Shown here one piece after another: positions 37,749 to 49,608 of a stretch of 64,000 nucleotides of DNA; the first letter of the stretch is position 1, and each line of letters opens with the position of its first letter. Below the pieces are notes generated by a model. The model was not told the origin of the DNA. It did not search any database and saw only the letters and a program-made list of their open reading frames with translations. Origin of the DNA: Motacilla alba alba. Taxonomy: Eukaryota > Chordata > Aves > Passeriformes > Motacillidae. The position numbers were made by a program, and so were the translations under genes. The DNA lies in assembly GCF_015832195.1 (NCBI RefSeq), contig NC_052017.1, forward strand, positions 76,199,801 to 76,263,800, in the 5' to 3' direction.

Positions 37749-40207
37749 TGAAGTTGATGTGGTACAACATGCCTGCTCTATAATTGCATCTTTAACTCAT
37801 GCCATGCTTTGAATGCATAGCCTCTTAACCTCTGACAGTCTTTAAATGAAAATTATGTAAAATAGCCATATAATTAGTGTCTGTTTAAAAAAAATAAAAA
37901 AGAAACAAAACCAGAAAAACAAACAAATAAACAAAAACATAAAAAAGAGGTTTTACACCAATTACATCCATCAGATGTAGCAATGAGGAAACAAAGATAA
38001 TTCTGCATATTTTTTTATTAATTATGGGGTTAGTAACTTTGCATTAAAGGATATTTACCATCTGATTGTAAATCAATTGATAATGAAGCTGAAAGTACGC
38101 TGATAAACTCCAGTGTGAATTAGCATGTCAGTTGCTTCTCAAATATCTTCTTGACCTTATTTTAAGAGAGGTGCTCGTTCATGTTCATTGTCTGTGTAAC
38201 TTTCAACACCCACATGCCTTGTTGTCTTTTAAAAGATTGTGCTACATCAATTTGCTATTCAGTATAGTTTATCAACTCATTCAGGATATATTTGTAAAAT
38301 TACATATTATCTGGACATGGCTTGTTCAAACACTGTCAGGAACACTTCTGTTGAATGATTCAAACTATAGTCTAAATAATTTTTTTTACCGTATAACAAG
38401 CTACAAACGTTTAAAAAGGTGAAGTAAATTGAACATCAAAATTAGGCCTTTTTTTCATCTAGACCTATGTGACAAATGAAACCACGTAGAACATGCTTTT
38501 CTGGTCCACTTTTCTAAGGTGAAGATGCTGTAGCAGAATAGGAATTTCAGGTCTAGTAGTTTATTAATTACTCTCAAAATGTCTGAGAAGCAAACAGTTA
38601 TGAAACTGCAATATTCCTAGACTCAGCAGAGGTAGCCAATGGTAGTTTGTGTACCATATTCTGTACAGCTGTAATTACTCAGCTTTGTTGATTTTGAATG
38701 TGGTGGCTTCTCAGCAATTGCTTCTTTGCCTTAGAAGTTGCACTGGTTAGATGTTATCCTTCAAGTCTCATAGAAAATTTGTATCTAATGTCGAAATTGT
38801 AATTTATTTTGTTCTAGAACACATGCACATTTTTTAATGGCAATAAAAAGTGTGAGACAATAAGAAGTAAAGCAGGAGAACTAAGGCTTAAATGTAAAAG
38901 TTCTCCATCATTTCTAATCATAAAACACACAGTCTATGGAAATAAAAACGCTGTGATGAATATTGAGATGAAATGTCTTTGTAAATGTTTAATTTCTAAA
39001 ATACACTAGTTTTTTCTCCTTATTGGAGTGGAAAACTCCAGCCCGTAAAAACATGAAAGCACTATTTCAGAATGGGTTTTTTGTTTGTTTTTTTTTTTTT
39101 CTGCCTAGCTGGATTAGCTCTGGTTGGTCCTTGGCAAGCAGTTAGTTCTCGTTTAAATAGTTATTCCCTTAAGTTTATCATCTGCAATTTAAATATACTT
39201 TAAATACCAGTAAGAAGAACACCAGCATCTTTGTTTGGGAAGAAAGTGTAGAGGTGAGGTCTGCAGTCAGATTATGCAAAATGTTTTACAGTCAAGAACC
39301 TGAGCAGTGATAAATCTTTACATCTGAGATTAGAGCAGAATAATTTTAAAGTCATCTTTGTATTCCTGTGATCTTGGGACCATTTGCCAAAAAGTCTGTT
39401 CTCCCCAGAATTTTGTTGAGGTTTTCTAAAAGACAGGTTGCCTGTATGGAACTGTTCAAGACAGGAGATAGAAATGTTACATAAATGTCTCTCTGCAAAG
39501 TTGTTATTAATGGGCTTAGGGAATAAACTCCCCAGAAGAGCTTGTCCTAAGTCTGTTACTGAAGAATAGTGGTGTAGGTGTCCTATATTTAAACATTTGT
39601 ATCAGGTCTTCATTTTAGCTCTTCTAATATTTTTAAATTTTTCATCAGATTACAAACAAAAACCAAAATTCCAATCATCAGAATTAAAAGTTTGTATTCA
39701 TAAACTTACACTTTGGATTTAGGTCAGGCTTAGTGTACAATTAATTTGTGTGGCATTAGATCATTGCATGTCCTTGTCTGTTTTGTTGTTAGATATGTTT
39801 AACCTTGACTGTTGCCAAAATGTGTTTTTGTAATTGTCTTCCTGTGAATTATAATAATGGATACTTAAGATATCAGTATAAAAAAGAGAGCTTTTCAAGG
39901 TTTCCTATGAAAGACATACTAATAATTACAGCTCTACTGAAGAGATCTTTTCATAATATTCAAAGGTCCCACTTGAGACATTCTTGTGATACTGATAAAA
40001 GAGGTGCTATCCAACAAACACACACCCTCCTTTACATTAGGAAAGCCTATTCAAGAAAGGGCTTCTGTATATGTTTGCAAAGCAAACAGAAATGTTTATA
40101 GCTAATATAAATGTCCATTAAATATAAATGTCCATAGTGAAAATCCATTTTGAAATGTATGGTCGACTTTTACCTTTTTTTTAGCAAGCTTTTTAATAAA
40201 TGTTTAT

Positions 40208-40210
<3 letters not shown>
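37749..40210. other. Intronic AT-rich non-coding stretch
   Basis: No gene is recognised. It contains an A-rich low-complexity tract (37886-37948), a T-rich tract (39075-39100) and a 15-base direct duplication at 40104-40118/40121-40135 (period 17). Confidence 0.55.
37886..37948. repeat. A-rich low-complexity tract with spaced C
   Basis: About 60 bases are mostly A with irregular CAAA, CAAAA and TAAA units. Confidence 0.8.

Positions 40211-40248
<38 letters not shown>
40211..40248. repeat. (TA)19 microsatellite
   Basis: Nineteen perfect TA dinucleotides are seen. The run is self-complementary and prone to cruciform formation and length polymorphism. The 'IYIYIY' frame over it is an artefact. 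Confidence 0.97.
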
Positions 40249-40252
<4 letters not shown>

Positions 40253-40499
40253 CTTAATTGTAAAAGTCAATAGTTGCTTAAAGAAGTATCATTCTGAATT
40301 TGGAAATACTGTCAAAGCAATGTTTGCACACTCTAGATATATGAATACTTACTATCTGAATACCTGGGGTGAAATCATGGCAACATAACTTTCAACAAAT
40401 AAAACCGCATCTAACATCTGTATGGATGTTTCAGATGTAATATTAGAACTGTGAGAACATCATCATTATCCCCACTGACTGAAATAACAAAGTTGCTGA

Positions 40500-41880
40500 T
40501 GATATGTTCAGATAGATTCTAAGACAGGAAAATTTCAGCAATGATGGGAGACTTCATTTACTCCCTGGTACACAGGTTGAATTTTTCATTGAGTTTGAAC
40601 CCTAATATCAAAAGGCTCTAAGCATAAAAAATGTCTGCCTCATAAGTTATCTAGTCATCAATCTAAAAAAAAAGGAGCTAAATCAAAACTTAAGTAATGC
40701 GTGAAGCTAATGCAAAATACCTGACAGAAACACATGAAGGGCTATAGGAGGTTGGAATGACCAAATGATACATCAATGAGGGCAAATAAAGGTGTAGACT
40801 TCAAAAAAAGTCTGTTTCCAAATGAGAGAAATAGAAAGGATTGAGAAATGTTACATGTTAATTGTAAAGCAAAATAACCCATTAAAGTGAGTTTGGGGAA
40901 AAACTGGCAATAAAAAATTCTTTAGAAATATGAGGATCTGGAAGCCTACAAGAGGCAGCTGTAACAGAAAACACTTCTGGGACATAAAACATCTAAAGAA
41001 GACAAAACAAGACTGTTGCAGGAAAGCTAAAAGAATGCTTTTTAATCTCTTTAGTAGACCTTTAATAGTTTTTTATAAGGAATGCATCAAAGGTGAAGTC
41101 TCAAAGTGAGGCATTGTAGGAGAGACTCTTAAGAATATCAACAAATGAACAGTAATTATCACACATACCTGCTGCAGAAATCCAGAAAGAAATACCTAAC
41201 CAAAGAAATTTAGTATATGGATATATAAAACTACTTTGGTACCTGAAGACCGAAGTGTGCAGTTATAGCAACACAGTAAACAAACAAAAAACAATCTCAA
41301 AAAAAATCCCCAAAACTTTCATGTGAGGAAAAGCAATACCACTTAGCATTTTAAACTATTTGGGGAAAGCAGGTAGGTGACAAATAGCGAGATGACAAAT
41401 TTTATTAATTATATGAAGCTGAGAAGAAAAGGGGAAAGAGTGACCACAAAAAAGTCTAGCAGAAAGATCTTCCAAGAATGACTGAAATTCAGTACAGATA
41501 AAGATAGGATGGGGCACATGAGCAGCAACTGAGTTGAGTAGTTTTAACTGCATTAACAGTTACCACTCATTAAAAGGACTGTGAGGTTCTATGATATCTA
41601 AGATAAAACTCCATCAGCTAAGTGCTTGGAAACAATCCAATGAACAAACTGAATATTAGAAATCATTGGGAAGGGTTAAAAAAACCCACCAGTAACTCTT
41701 TAAAACCACAGTGTACCTGTACCTCAAATGTAAAACATGGTTTTCATATTCTTATCTCTTTCCATAGCAAAAGAAATATTTCAGAGAAGAGCTACAAGGC
41801 TGATGTAAAATATAGGACAGCCTCTGTATAAGAAGAGGCTAATTAGATTATTAGCAACAATATTTGATAAATTCCATATT
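40500..41880 (+). mobile_element. Very degraded probable CR1-like LINE, sense orientation
   Basis: Several segments look like eroded CR1 ORF2 in the right order. 'atgatgggagacttcattta' at about 40540 resembles the endonuclease 'MGDFN' block. 'attctttagaaatatgagg' near 40917 resembles the linker before the RT. At about 41700-41850, a stretch resembling 'tttcagagaagagctacaagg...' and 'ataagaagaggctaattaga' matches the 3' ORF2 part. No terminal octamers remain and no frame is open. The RT motifs are not recognisable, so this is a tentative call for an old copy; boundaries are approximate. Confidence 0.4.
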
Positions 41881-43384
41881 TTTAATTAATACCTTAATTT
41901 CTAGAATTTTTATATTTTTTTAGAGCTGTTGTCTTTTTAGGTACATGACTTTTTATGGGAAAGGATGGCTTTGGAAGTAGTGTATCAAACACCTGAATAG
42001 GGGAGGACTCTTCTGGCTGAAAAAAAAATGAAGTGGGTTGGGTAGTGGCCTAGACAGTTCTAAGTAATATGAATCAGGAATGGTTTTTTACTTTCTTTCC
42101 CTTCCCTCCAACAAGCAGTAAGAGTCATACAAAAAAAACCTGCCAAAATCATAAAATCCAAAAGCAAAAAAAAAAAAAAAAAAAAAAAAAAACAACCAAA
42201 AAAAAACCTAAAAAAAAGAAAGGTTGACAGCCTAAAAATAAAAGAAACAATGCAGTTGTTCATGTGTGAAATTAGTGAAACTGCTTAGTATAGCATTATT
42301 TGATATTTAATGCCACATCAGTGTTCCTAATTAGTCTCTCAATAATGAATTGAGGTAATTCATCAGGTAAAAACTATGGCACATTGACAGAAAGGCCATA
42401 CATTCAATAAATCAGAGCAGTGTGTCCACAAATACGGATAGTTCAGATAAATGTTAACAAAAATCACTTTTGCCTGTCACACACCTGCATCACAAGGGTT
42501 TGTTCTGATACTAAACATTATTCCAAGCTTGACTGTGTCAGAGAATATCAGTGATGAATTCAAAATTTCCAGCCCTTAGTATAAGTCCCTTCTTAGCAAA
42601 CCTTTCCTCTACATGTCTAAAAGACCACTAGCAAGTCTTGTTTTACATTTTACTTGGAAGAAATAGTTTCTGGATTTTCTATCTACATTGCATGAAAACA
42701 TAGTGACTTGATTTTTTCCAAGAGCAATGAATAGTTTTCATACTTAAAGAAAACTAACAATTTTTTCTCATTCAAAGTTTATTTAAATCATTAATCATAA
42801 GAATCATGTAAAATTTTAATGTAGGTAAAAGCTGAAATATATGCAGTATATGGTAGTATTTTTTAAATATTGATAACAGTTTGTGGGGGAAAAAATCCAG
42901 CCCAAATGAAAAAAACTCTTCTGTCTCACAAGTGGTTAGTGATACTCAGTAGCTCCAGTTTAGTGCACTGTTTAGGAATTAAATCATATTGTTGTCTTGT
43001 TTGATTTGTTTCTTTTCAGTTTTTACTTTAGGGTATAGATACCAGCTACTGTCAGAAAATCAGATCCCACTGAGAAGCCTCTGTGTATGAACCCTAAACC
43101 AGTGACACCCAGAGTTCCCTTCCTTCTATACACTTATTCAAAATATAAACACATTTAGGGGAAAAATCTGTAATTTTTTTCTTAGCTGTGGCCACTTTCT
43201 TACTTATAGAGCTATTAACTTTTACCTTGGACTATACTGTCTTTCATCTATTATGTATTACTTTTCTCTTGGTGAATCAACTGCAGAAAGTGATAATTTT
43301 TATTAAAGTTACACCTATGCATCCCTCAAGTATATTTCTCTAACTTCGATAGGGATATTGATAATTATTACAGTGGCTAATAAA
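41881..43384. other. Intronic AT-rich non-coding stretch
   Basis: No gene is recognised. It is interrupted by a 27-base A run inside an A/C-rich tract (42130-42225). Confidence 0.55.
42166..42192. repeat. 27-base poly-A run
   Basis: An uninterrupted A run is followed by further A-rich sequence with spaced C to about 42225. It is possibly a decayed tail of an insertion, but no body is recognisable beside it. Confidence 0.9.
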
Positions 43385-44145
43385 ATCACAGAATCACAGA
43401 ATATGCTGAATTGGAAGGGTCCCACTACGATCATCCAAGTTCAACTCCTGGCCCTGCACAGGAATATCCCAAGAGTCACTACATGTACCTGAGAGCATTG
43501 TCCAAACACTTCTTGAACACTGTCAGATTTGGTGCTGTGACCACTTCCCTGGGGAGTGTTCCAGTGCCCAAACACCCTCTGAGTGAAGAATCTTTTCCTA
43601 ATATCCAGCCTACAGCTCCCCGACACAATTTCAGGCTGTTCCCTCAGGTCCTGATACTGGTCCCCACAGAGAAGGGATCACTGTCGGCCCCTCCTCTTCC
43701 CCTTGAGAAAGTTGTAACTGCAATGAGATCTCCCCTCAGTCTTCTCTTCTCCATGCTGAACAGACCAAGTGATCTCAGCTGTTCCTCATACAGCTTCCCC
43801 TCAATGCCCTTCACCATCTTCATAATTTCCTTTGGACACTCTCTAACATCTCAATGTTTTTCTTACATTGCAGCACCCAAAACTGCCCCCAGCACTCAAG
43901 GTGAGGCCACCCCAGTGCAGGGCAGAGCAGGACAATCCCCTCCCTTGCCCGGCTGGTGATACTGTGCCTGATGCCCCCCAGGACAGGGTTGGCCCTTCTG
44001 GCTGCCAGAGCACTGCTGGCTCATGTTCAACTTGCCATCAACCAGGACCCCCAGGTCCCTTTCTGCAGCACTGACTTCCAGCATCTCATTTCCTAGTCTG
44101 TCTAAACATCCAGGGTTTCCCCATTCCAGGTGCAGAAGGAATGCA
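43385..44145 (-). mobile_element. CR1 LINE 3' part, antisense, best-preserved copy in the window
   Basis: The plus strand begins with 'atcacagaatcacagaatat', the reverse complement of CR1 terminal octamers. It then reads through the whole CR1 3' region: 'ggaagggtcccactacgatc', 'actcctggccctgcacagga', 'gctgtgaccacttccctggg' and 'agtgaagaatcttttcctaa'. 'tcccctcagtcttctcttct' follows, and then the antisense of late ORF2. On the minus strand, 43896-44084 encodes an ERDLGVLVDGKLNMSQQC stretch, the conserved CR1 ORF2 C-terminal segment. The 182-codon plus-strand frame (43411-43959) is merely antisense to the element and not a gene. The element is 5'-truncated near 44145, as is typical for CR1. Confidence 0.95.
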
Positions 44146-44480
44146 TATGACCTAATTAGGCAGCATATACAAATGTACTTGAGTGGAAATTACATGGTTA
44201 GAGTAATGTTTCTGATTCCTTCACAAAAAAGACATTATGTAGAAATATTTTTCTCTGTCAGCCCTTTGTAGCAAACCAGGATTTAAAAAGCCCTAGGTAG
44301 AAATGTGATGCAAGTATCAATCCACACAGGCATCCCAGAGGGAATGTAGAAGTTTCCCTTCTGGCCCAGTAGATACTGAGTAAGTTAACTTCAAAGTTCT
44401 TGAAAATTGAAAGATCTGTTTCTGATACCTATAATAAGTAGCCTTTCCATCCTCCTCCCCTCCTCCCACCCCCGACCCTG
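44146..44480. other. Short non-coding spacer
   Basis: Nothing is recognised between the CR1 fragment and the A/C-rich array. A C-rich stretch ('cctcctcccctcctcccacc') lies directly before the array at about 44451-44470. Confidence 0.5.
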
Positions 44481-44604
44481 CAAAAACAAAAACCAAAATC
44501 AAAACCAAAACTGAAACCAAAACCAAAACCAAAACCAACAAAACACACAAAAAACCCCAAAACCAAACCAAAAAAAAAAAAAAAAGCAAAACAAAACCAA
44601 CAAC
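44481..44604. repeat. CCAAAA/CAAAA low-complexity array
   Basis: About 125 bases of A and C are arranged largely as CCAAAA units, with a 15-A run near the right end. The minus-strand frames over it (a Val/Leu/Phe/Trp-rich 'membrane-like' peptide) come only from the repeat. Confidence 0.9.
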
Positions 44605-47600
44605 CTGAGAATTAACAATTGTAATAATACAATACTTTTATTCCAAAAAAAAAATCTGTAATGTTTCAGTTCTTGAATACCAACTGCAGAAAAGGAGTCT
44701 TCTCTGTGTGGGAGAGTGTTCCAGTTTGTCAACCCTCCTGATTTACCTTGAATAAACTTCTTTTGAAATGTTTCTAATTTCTCAAGGTATTCTCCTCTGT
44801 TGAATTGTTGCCAGTTACTGTATTTTCTAACACCTGCATGCCTCCCCCGTTGTCAGTACTATCAAGGAAGTGGAGGCAAAATTAAAAGTCTGTTTATAAT
44901 CAGCAGAAATACTTTGTCCTCAGTCTTCATTATTCAGCTGGATTCCATTCATTTACTGAAATTTCTCACGTTGCAGTTCCACTTTCCAGTGGTCTGTGGC
45001 TATGTTTCCTTATTATCTTTCATGTTTCATGTGTAACTCCAACAGATCCTTGCTCTAACTTCTTGTGGGTCCTTTGGAGGCTAAGAGGATTCAATCTTAA
45101 CATAACTGCAGCTCACTGGCACATTATGGAAGATTATACAAATATGTGAGCATTTTGTATGTGAGCACTAGAAGCTGAAGAAAAGCTATTCAATGCACCT
45201 TTCTTCAAATCTTTTTTGATTCTGAAAAGTACTAAATAGGAAGATAATGTATGTTTCAAAACTATATATTTCATTTATATATTACAGCTACATGTACTGA
45301 TAATGGGGAGCAATATAGGAAAAATGTGAATGATTTTGGTTTGTATTGCCTACAGTCTTGCATCCGAAGATTCACCATATATCATCCAAAGAGTTCACCA
45401 TATATCAAGAAACCCCTTCTCCCCATTCCAGCATATATTAATTAAAAGGAAAAAAAAATGTGTACACATGGAGTGGCTTTCAGTTTTCCTGGATTTTGTC
45501 ACCACAACAGACAAATGTATTTTACATTAGACAGATGCAGACTTGCTACCAGTGTCCATTCTAATATGTCTGAAGGCACAAACGAAGAACACAAAACAAG
45601 GGACTTTAACAAGCAGAATTTTGCCCTGAAGTGTTCATCACTCCACTGAAGCCTATAATTAACAGGTAGTCTTGCAGTATAAAAGGGAGCTCTGCACATC
45701 CCATTTCCTTGTTTTCTTCTTCTTTGTGCAGATTTTGTGCAGAGAGAAAGATGTATCTCTATTGTCTTGTTAAGAGAGCATAGTCACTAAAGCATTGGAG
45801 ATCTGCAGCTTTCTAGAGAGTAGGTGTAGCATCTTCTATGATAATTAATATCTAATGTAACATTAACATATTATAGAAGTTTATGCAGTTACACTGAGTT
45901 TCTGAGAAAACTCTAGCAAACCACACTAATGTGACAATAATCTGAATTTCACAGACTGGCTTCTCAGCTGATTTAAATAGCAAATCGTTGGATTTTTTTC
46001 TCTAAATTGTATTGTATGATTTTGACACATTTGTAGGGAATTGTATACAATGTAATTCTATGTTGAAATCCATGTCCTAGCTGGTGTTTGTTTCATGCAC
46101 CCTCTGAAGAATTTTTGACAGAAACCAGTTATGAATTAGGCTTTCCCAGAGGGGAAAACATGACTTAGCTTTGTATGGTAAAATGATTAATGGAAGCATA
46201 TGTGGTTATAAGGTGACATGTAGAGTTTGGTTTCTCTTCTGTTGGCCATTGAATAATATCATGTGTGGAGCAAAAGTTCATTGGAAATACAGAGCAGAGC
46301 ATACAGGAGCAAGACAAAGTGCAAGTGTAGAAAGACCCAAGGGGTCACTATGCAGTGTCTGTAGAGTGTAATCTCAGATCAGCCAGATTTAAGGCATTAA
46401 ATGACAATGAACTTGTTTGGTTAAGATACTCCATCACTTTTTTGAATTCCTTCTGCTTTGGGTCAGTGCTTTAAGTTCTGTCTCTTTTGCCAGAAAATGT
46501 CTTTAGGCTTTGTATTAGTTATAGGAGATGTTTGACTTTTGAAATAGATTAAAATGCTTACCGAGAATAAAATGGATGGCTTTTATTAAACATCTATGGA
46601 TAACAATTTTTGTCATTCTTTTGAAGTTTCTATATCTGCAGATCACTAAGATTTTTTTTCCTTGTTCCTTTTCAAGTTAAAACAAAAGAATTGCAAATCT
46701 TTAGATATTATAGTTCTGAAAAAATGAAATTAAAATATTAAAGTTTTGGGCTTCATCATAATCAGTATTTCTGAGAATTTCACAGAACCCTGACTAACTT
46801 CAGAAAATTTCCTAAGCATCGAAGCAATGCTTTATGGTTTTTGCCAGATTTATTCAGCTGACAGTCAAAAGCTAAATTTGGAATTTACTTTTATTTGATA
46901 GGTCTTTGTTACGTGGCAGTAGCAGGATCTGGATGAGGTAATGTATAGAAGAATCTGTGTTATTCATACATGGAGAGTTTCAGAGTGTAAAGGAACAATT
47001 CTCACCCATTCTGCAGAGGTGGGATGCCCAGCAGAGGACACGCTGAGAAGCTGTGTGGCTGGATTAACTGTGCATATGATACATACAACAAATAGAACTT
47101 GATCAATTAATTAACTATCATGTTTGTTGATCAGAAGAGTTGCAAATGACTTGGTCTATGGCCTTTAATAGTGAACTTTGTTTCCTGACAAGGAGGGAAA
47201 TTGAGAACTAAAGACATTTGTTCATACATGTTTATGAACCTCTAAATGAGGGAGAAGAAATAAGGCCCCGTTCAACTCTGAATGTAACTATATGACTGCA
47301 AAATTAAATGTGCATTTTAGGAGGAGAGTTTTTCCTTTCCTGCTTAAATTAAACAGACTTGTCAACAAGAAGGCCAGTTTCACATTCTATATAGGTTTTG
47401 CTGTTCCTTTTTGCTTCTCATTCTATCAAAGGTGTCAAGAATATTTTTATGGGTCATATTCTGACATGATATTTTCACATTGGACTATCTTCTGTAGATC
47501 TACTTTATTTTGTGGATTGGTGTCTTTAAATGTTGGATGTTTACTATTATTGTTTCCTCTTTTGTTTTCACAAATGCTCATCATGCTGAAATAAGTTAAA

Positions 47601-47638
47601 CTGCCTGATAATATTTTTTCCTCTTCCTCTGCCTTTAG

Positions 47639-47885
47639 GATTTATACAGTATCCTGAGTACAGGGTGGCAGTGGAGGGAGGCAGCAATTGGAGTCAGAAG
47701 GTGGAACAGCAGATAGCACTGCTAAAGGGTACTGCTAAGTCCCTAAGCAGACTCTTAGGTCTCAGACTGCCATGAGGAGCAGTGCAGAAATGCATTCTCT
47801 CATAGCTGGAACAATTACGTGCAAAATAACTTGTCAAGTTGGAAATAACAGCCAGAACTGGAAGCATGAGGGCTGTGAAAGGAGA
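47639..47885 (+). other. Exon-like segment between good splice signals (unproven)
   Basis: It is preceded by a long pyrimidine tract ending in CTTTAG (AG at 47637-47638), one of the better acceptor-like patterns in the window. It is followed 247 bases later by a donor-like AGA|GTAAGG (GT at 47886-47887). The segment is less AT-rich than its flanks. All three frames are closed before the donor, the longest running about 44 codons, so if it is an exon it is non-coding or introduces a stop. It may be a cryptic or alternative exon, a lncRNA exon or chance. Confidence 0.18.
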
Positions 47886-48660
47886 GTAAGGGTTTAAGTC
47901 AGTTTTAACTTCACCTTTTATTTACCTTTAAGTTACCCACTGTAATTTTTAACCATTCTTTAACCATAATTGAACCATAATTTAAATTACACTGTCAGCT
48001 CTCTGAGATCTTTGGATTCCCAGAACAATGGAAAGGATTATTAATTTAATAAGACTCAGTACTGTTACATTTTCAATGGTATCTATTAGTTGAGTAGTTC
48101 TACTGACTGGCATTACCTTTCACAGTTTTAATATTGCCTTTTTGCAAAAAGTTAAAAAAATATAAAATACCAGGTTTAGAGTATTCAGCAGTGTACAAAT
48201 ATCCAAGAGCTTTAGATTTTTTCTTTCTGTTCTGCTTTAGCTCTAAAGGGGAAAGAAGCTTTTGTTATGATATGCTTAAAAATGAGAAAATATTAAACTC
48301 CTCAAAATGGGAGGATCCCCAAGTATTTAGGGAAGTCTCCCCACTTTGTTGAAATGATGGGCAGGAGATAAAATTACACATATATCAATTATGTAACTCT
48401 AGGAGTTCAAAACATACTATTTTATTTAAAAATTCCTCCATAACTGTCACCTCAGTAAAAACTTCTGTTGTCTTTTCCACAAACTATTAATTTCTTCTGA
48501 TGATCTTGTATTGTGTGTTTGCAGAGTACAGCAGAATATTGCCTGTTATGTGTATATATATGTATGATTCAGAAAGACAAATAATTAACACATGATAAAT
48601 TCTCTAAAGGAGAACTAACACATGATAATTTTCTAATATCAGCGGCATGATCATACATTA

Positions 48661-48688
48661 TTAAGTACACATTTTTTTGTGTACTTAA
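48661..48688. repeat. Perfect 11-bp inverted repeat with T6 loop
   Basis: TTAAGTACACA and its exact reverse complement TGTGTACTTAA flank six T bases, giving a clean hairpin. There is no coding or transposon context, and the function is unknown. Confidence 0.8.
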
Positions 48689-49378
48689 ATACACACATTG
48701 TATTTAAGCCCCTTATTCATATAAGGCTTATCCTAAGCATAAATATAAATAGCTATTTCAAGAAATATAAGAAAATTAATAAATCTGTTTGGTTGTTTTT
48801 TTTTTTTTTTCAAGCCTTACTCCTCTTTAGAAATTTGAAGTAGAAACTACCTGCCTTATTTTTGTGCTTGGGGTTTTTTTGCAGGTTTTGTTTGATTCAT
48901 GAAAATATGTTGTGGTAGTATTTCAGCACTCCTGTCTGCAAGATAAATTAAGTGTTGCTGATGCGTAATGAAATAATGATTCCCTGAAAAAAAAAGGCCC
49001 CTTTTCTACCCTTTATAAATGCTACCTTTAAAAGTTAGAGTCTAATTTATTCATAGAATTGAACCTTTACCTTTCCCTAATCAAGGAAGGATAACAGATT
49101 GAAAGGAGATGATTTATACATGAAATAGCCAAAATGCTTTTTAAAAATTAGAAAGCAATAAAATTTTAAGTCAGGAAGAAACATCAAAAGATCATTCATT
49201 CCATAATGATAGCCTGCTATGGGACCAGCTAGGACTAAACCTTTTCTAACAGAGTTTTGTCTATTCTGTCTCATTTAATCAGTAATCTTTTGCATCATCT
49301 TGTTCATTTCTTTCTTCATTTGTTCAATCATTTTCTCTCATGTTTTCATTTTTGTGTGCGTGTTTATGAGGATCTTTT

Positions 49379-49475
49379 GGGGGGTGTGGGGTTCTGCTGG
49401 GGTTTTTCTGCTTTTTTGTTCTATTTTGGGGTAATAGTTTAGTGGGTTTTTGCTTATTTTGGGTGGGTGTTTGGG
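49379..49475 (+). repeat. T/G-rich stretch with clustered G runs (possible G-quadruplex)
   Basis: G runs of 3-6 occur at 49379-49384, 49388-49391, 49399-49402, 49428-49431, 49444-49446, 49461-49463, 49465-49467 and 49473-49475, separated by T-rich loops. The last four give loops of about 14, 1 and 5 bases. The asymmetry (G/T on the plus strand) is strong. Confidence 0.5.
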
Positions 49476-49552
49476 TTTTTTTTTTTTGTGGTATATTTTT
49501 TTGTTTGGTTATTTGTTTGTTATGTCTAAGGCAATTGTCCATAAGCTGGAGT

Positions 49553-49608
49553 TACTTGTATATACTACATGTTACTTGTTATTATACTTGTATATACTAC
49601 ATGTTACT
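49553..49608. repeat. 24-base exact direct duplication, period 32
   Basis: The same 24 bases occur at 49553-49576 and 49585-49608, separated by eight bases. This indicates a recent local tandem duplication; each copy also contains ACATGT. Confidence 0.88.

Noticed and set aside
40200..40388. Frame containing an (Ile-Tyr)n run
   Set aside because: It is the translation of the (TA)19 microsatellite.
43411..43959. Longest open frame in the window (182 codons, plus strand)
   Set aside because: It is antisense to the CR1 fragment; the same words are the known reverse complement of CR1 3' sequence.
44317..44732. Minus-strand frames encoding a hydrophobic Val/Leu/Phe/Trp repeat resembling membrane segments
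   Set aside because: They are generated by translating the CCAAAA array in reverse; not a protein gene.
44720..45080. Possible antisense LINE endonuclease-to-RT linker remnant
   Set aside because: The resemblance was vague, with no block in a convincing order, so I did not annotate it.
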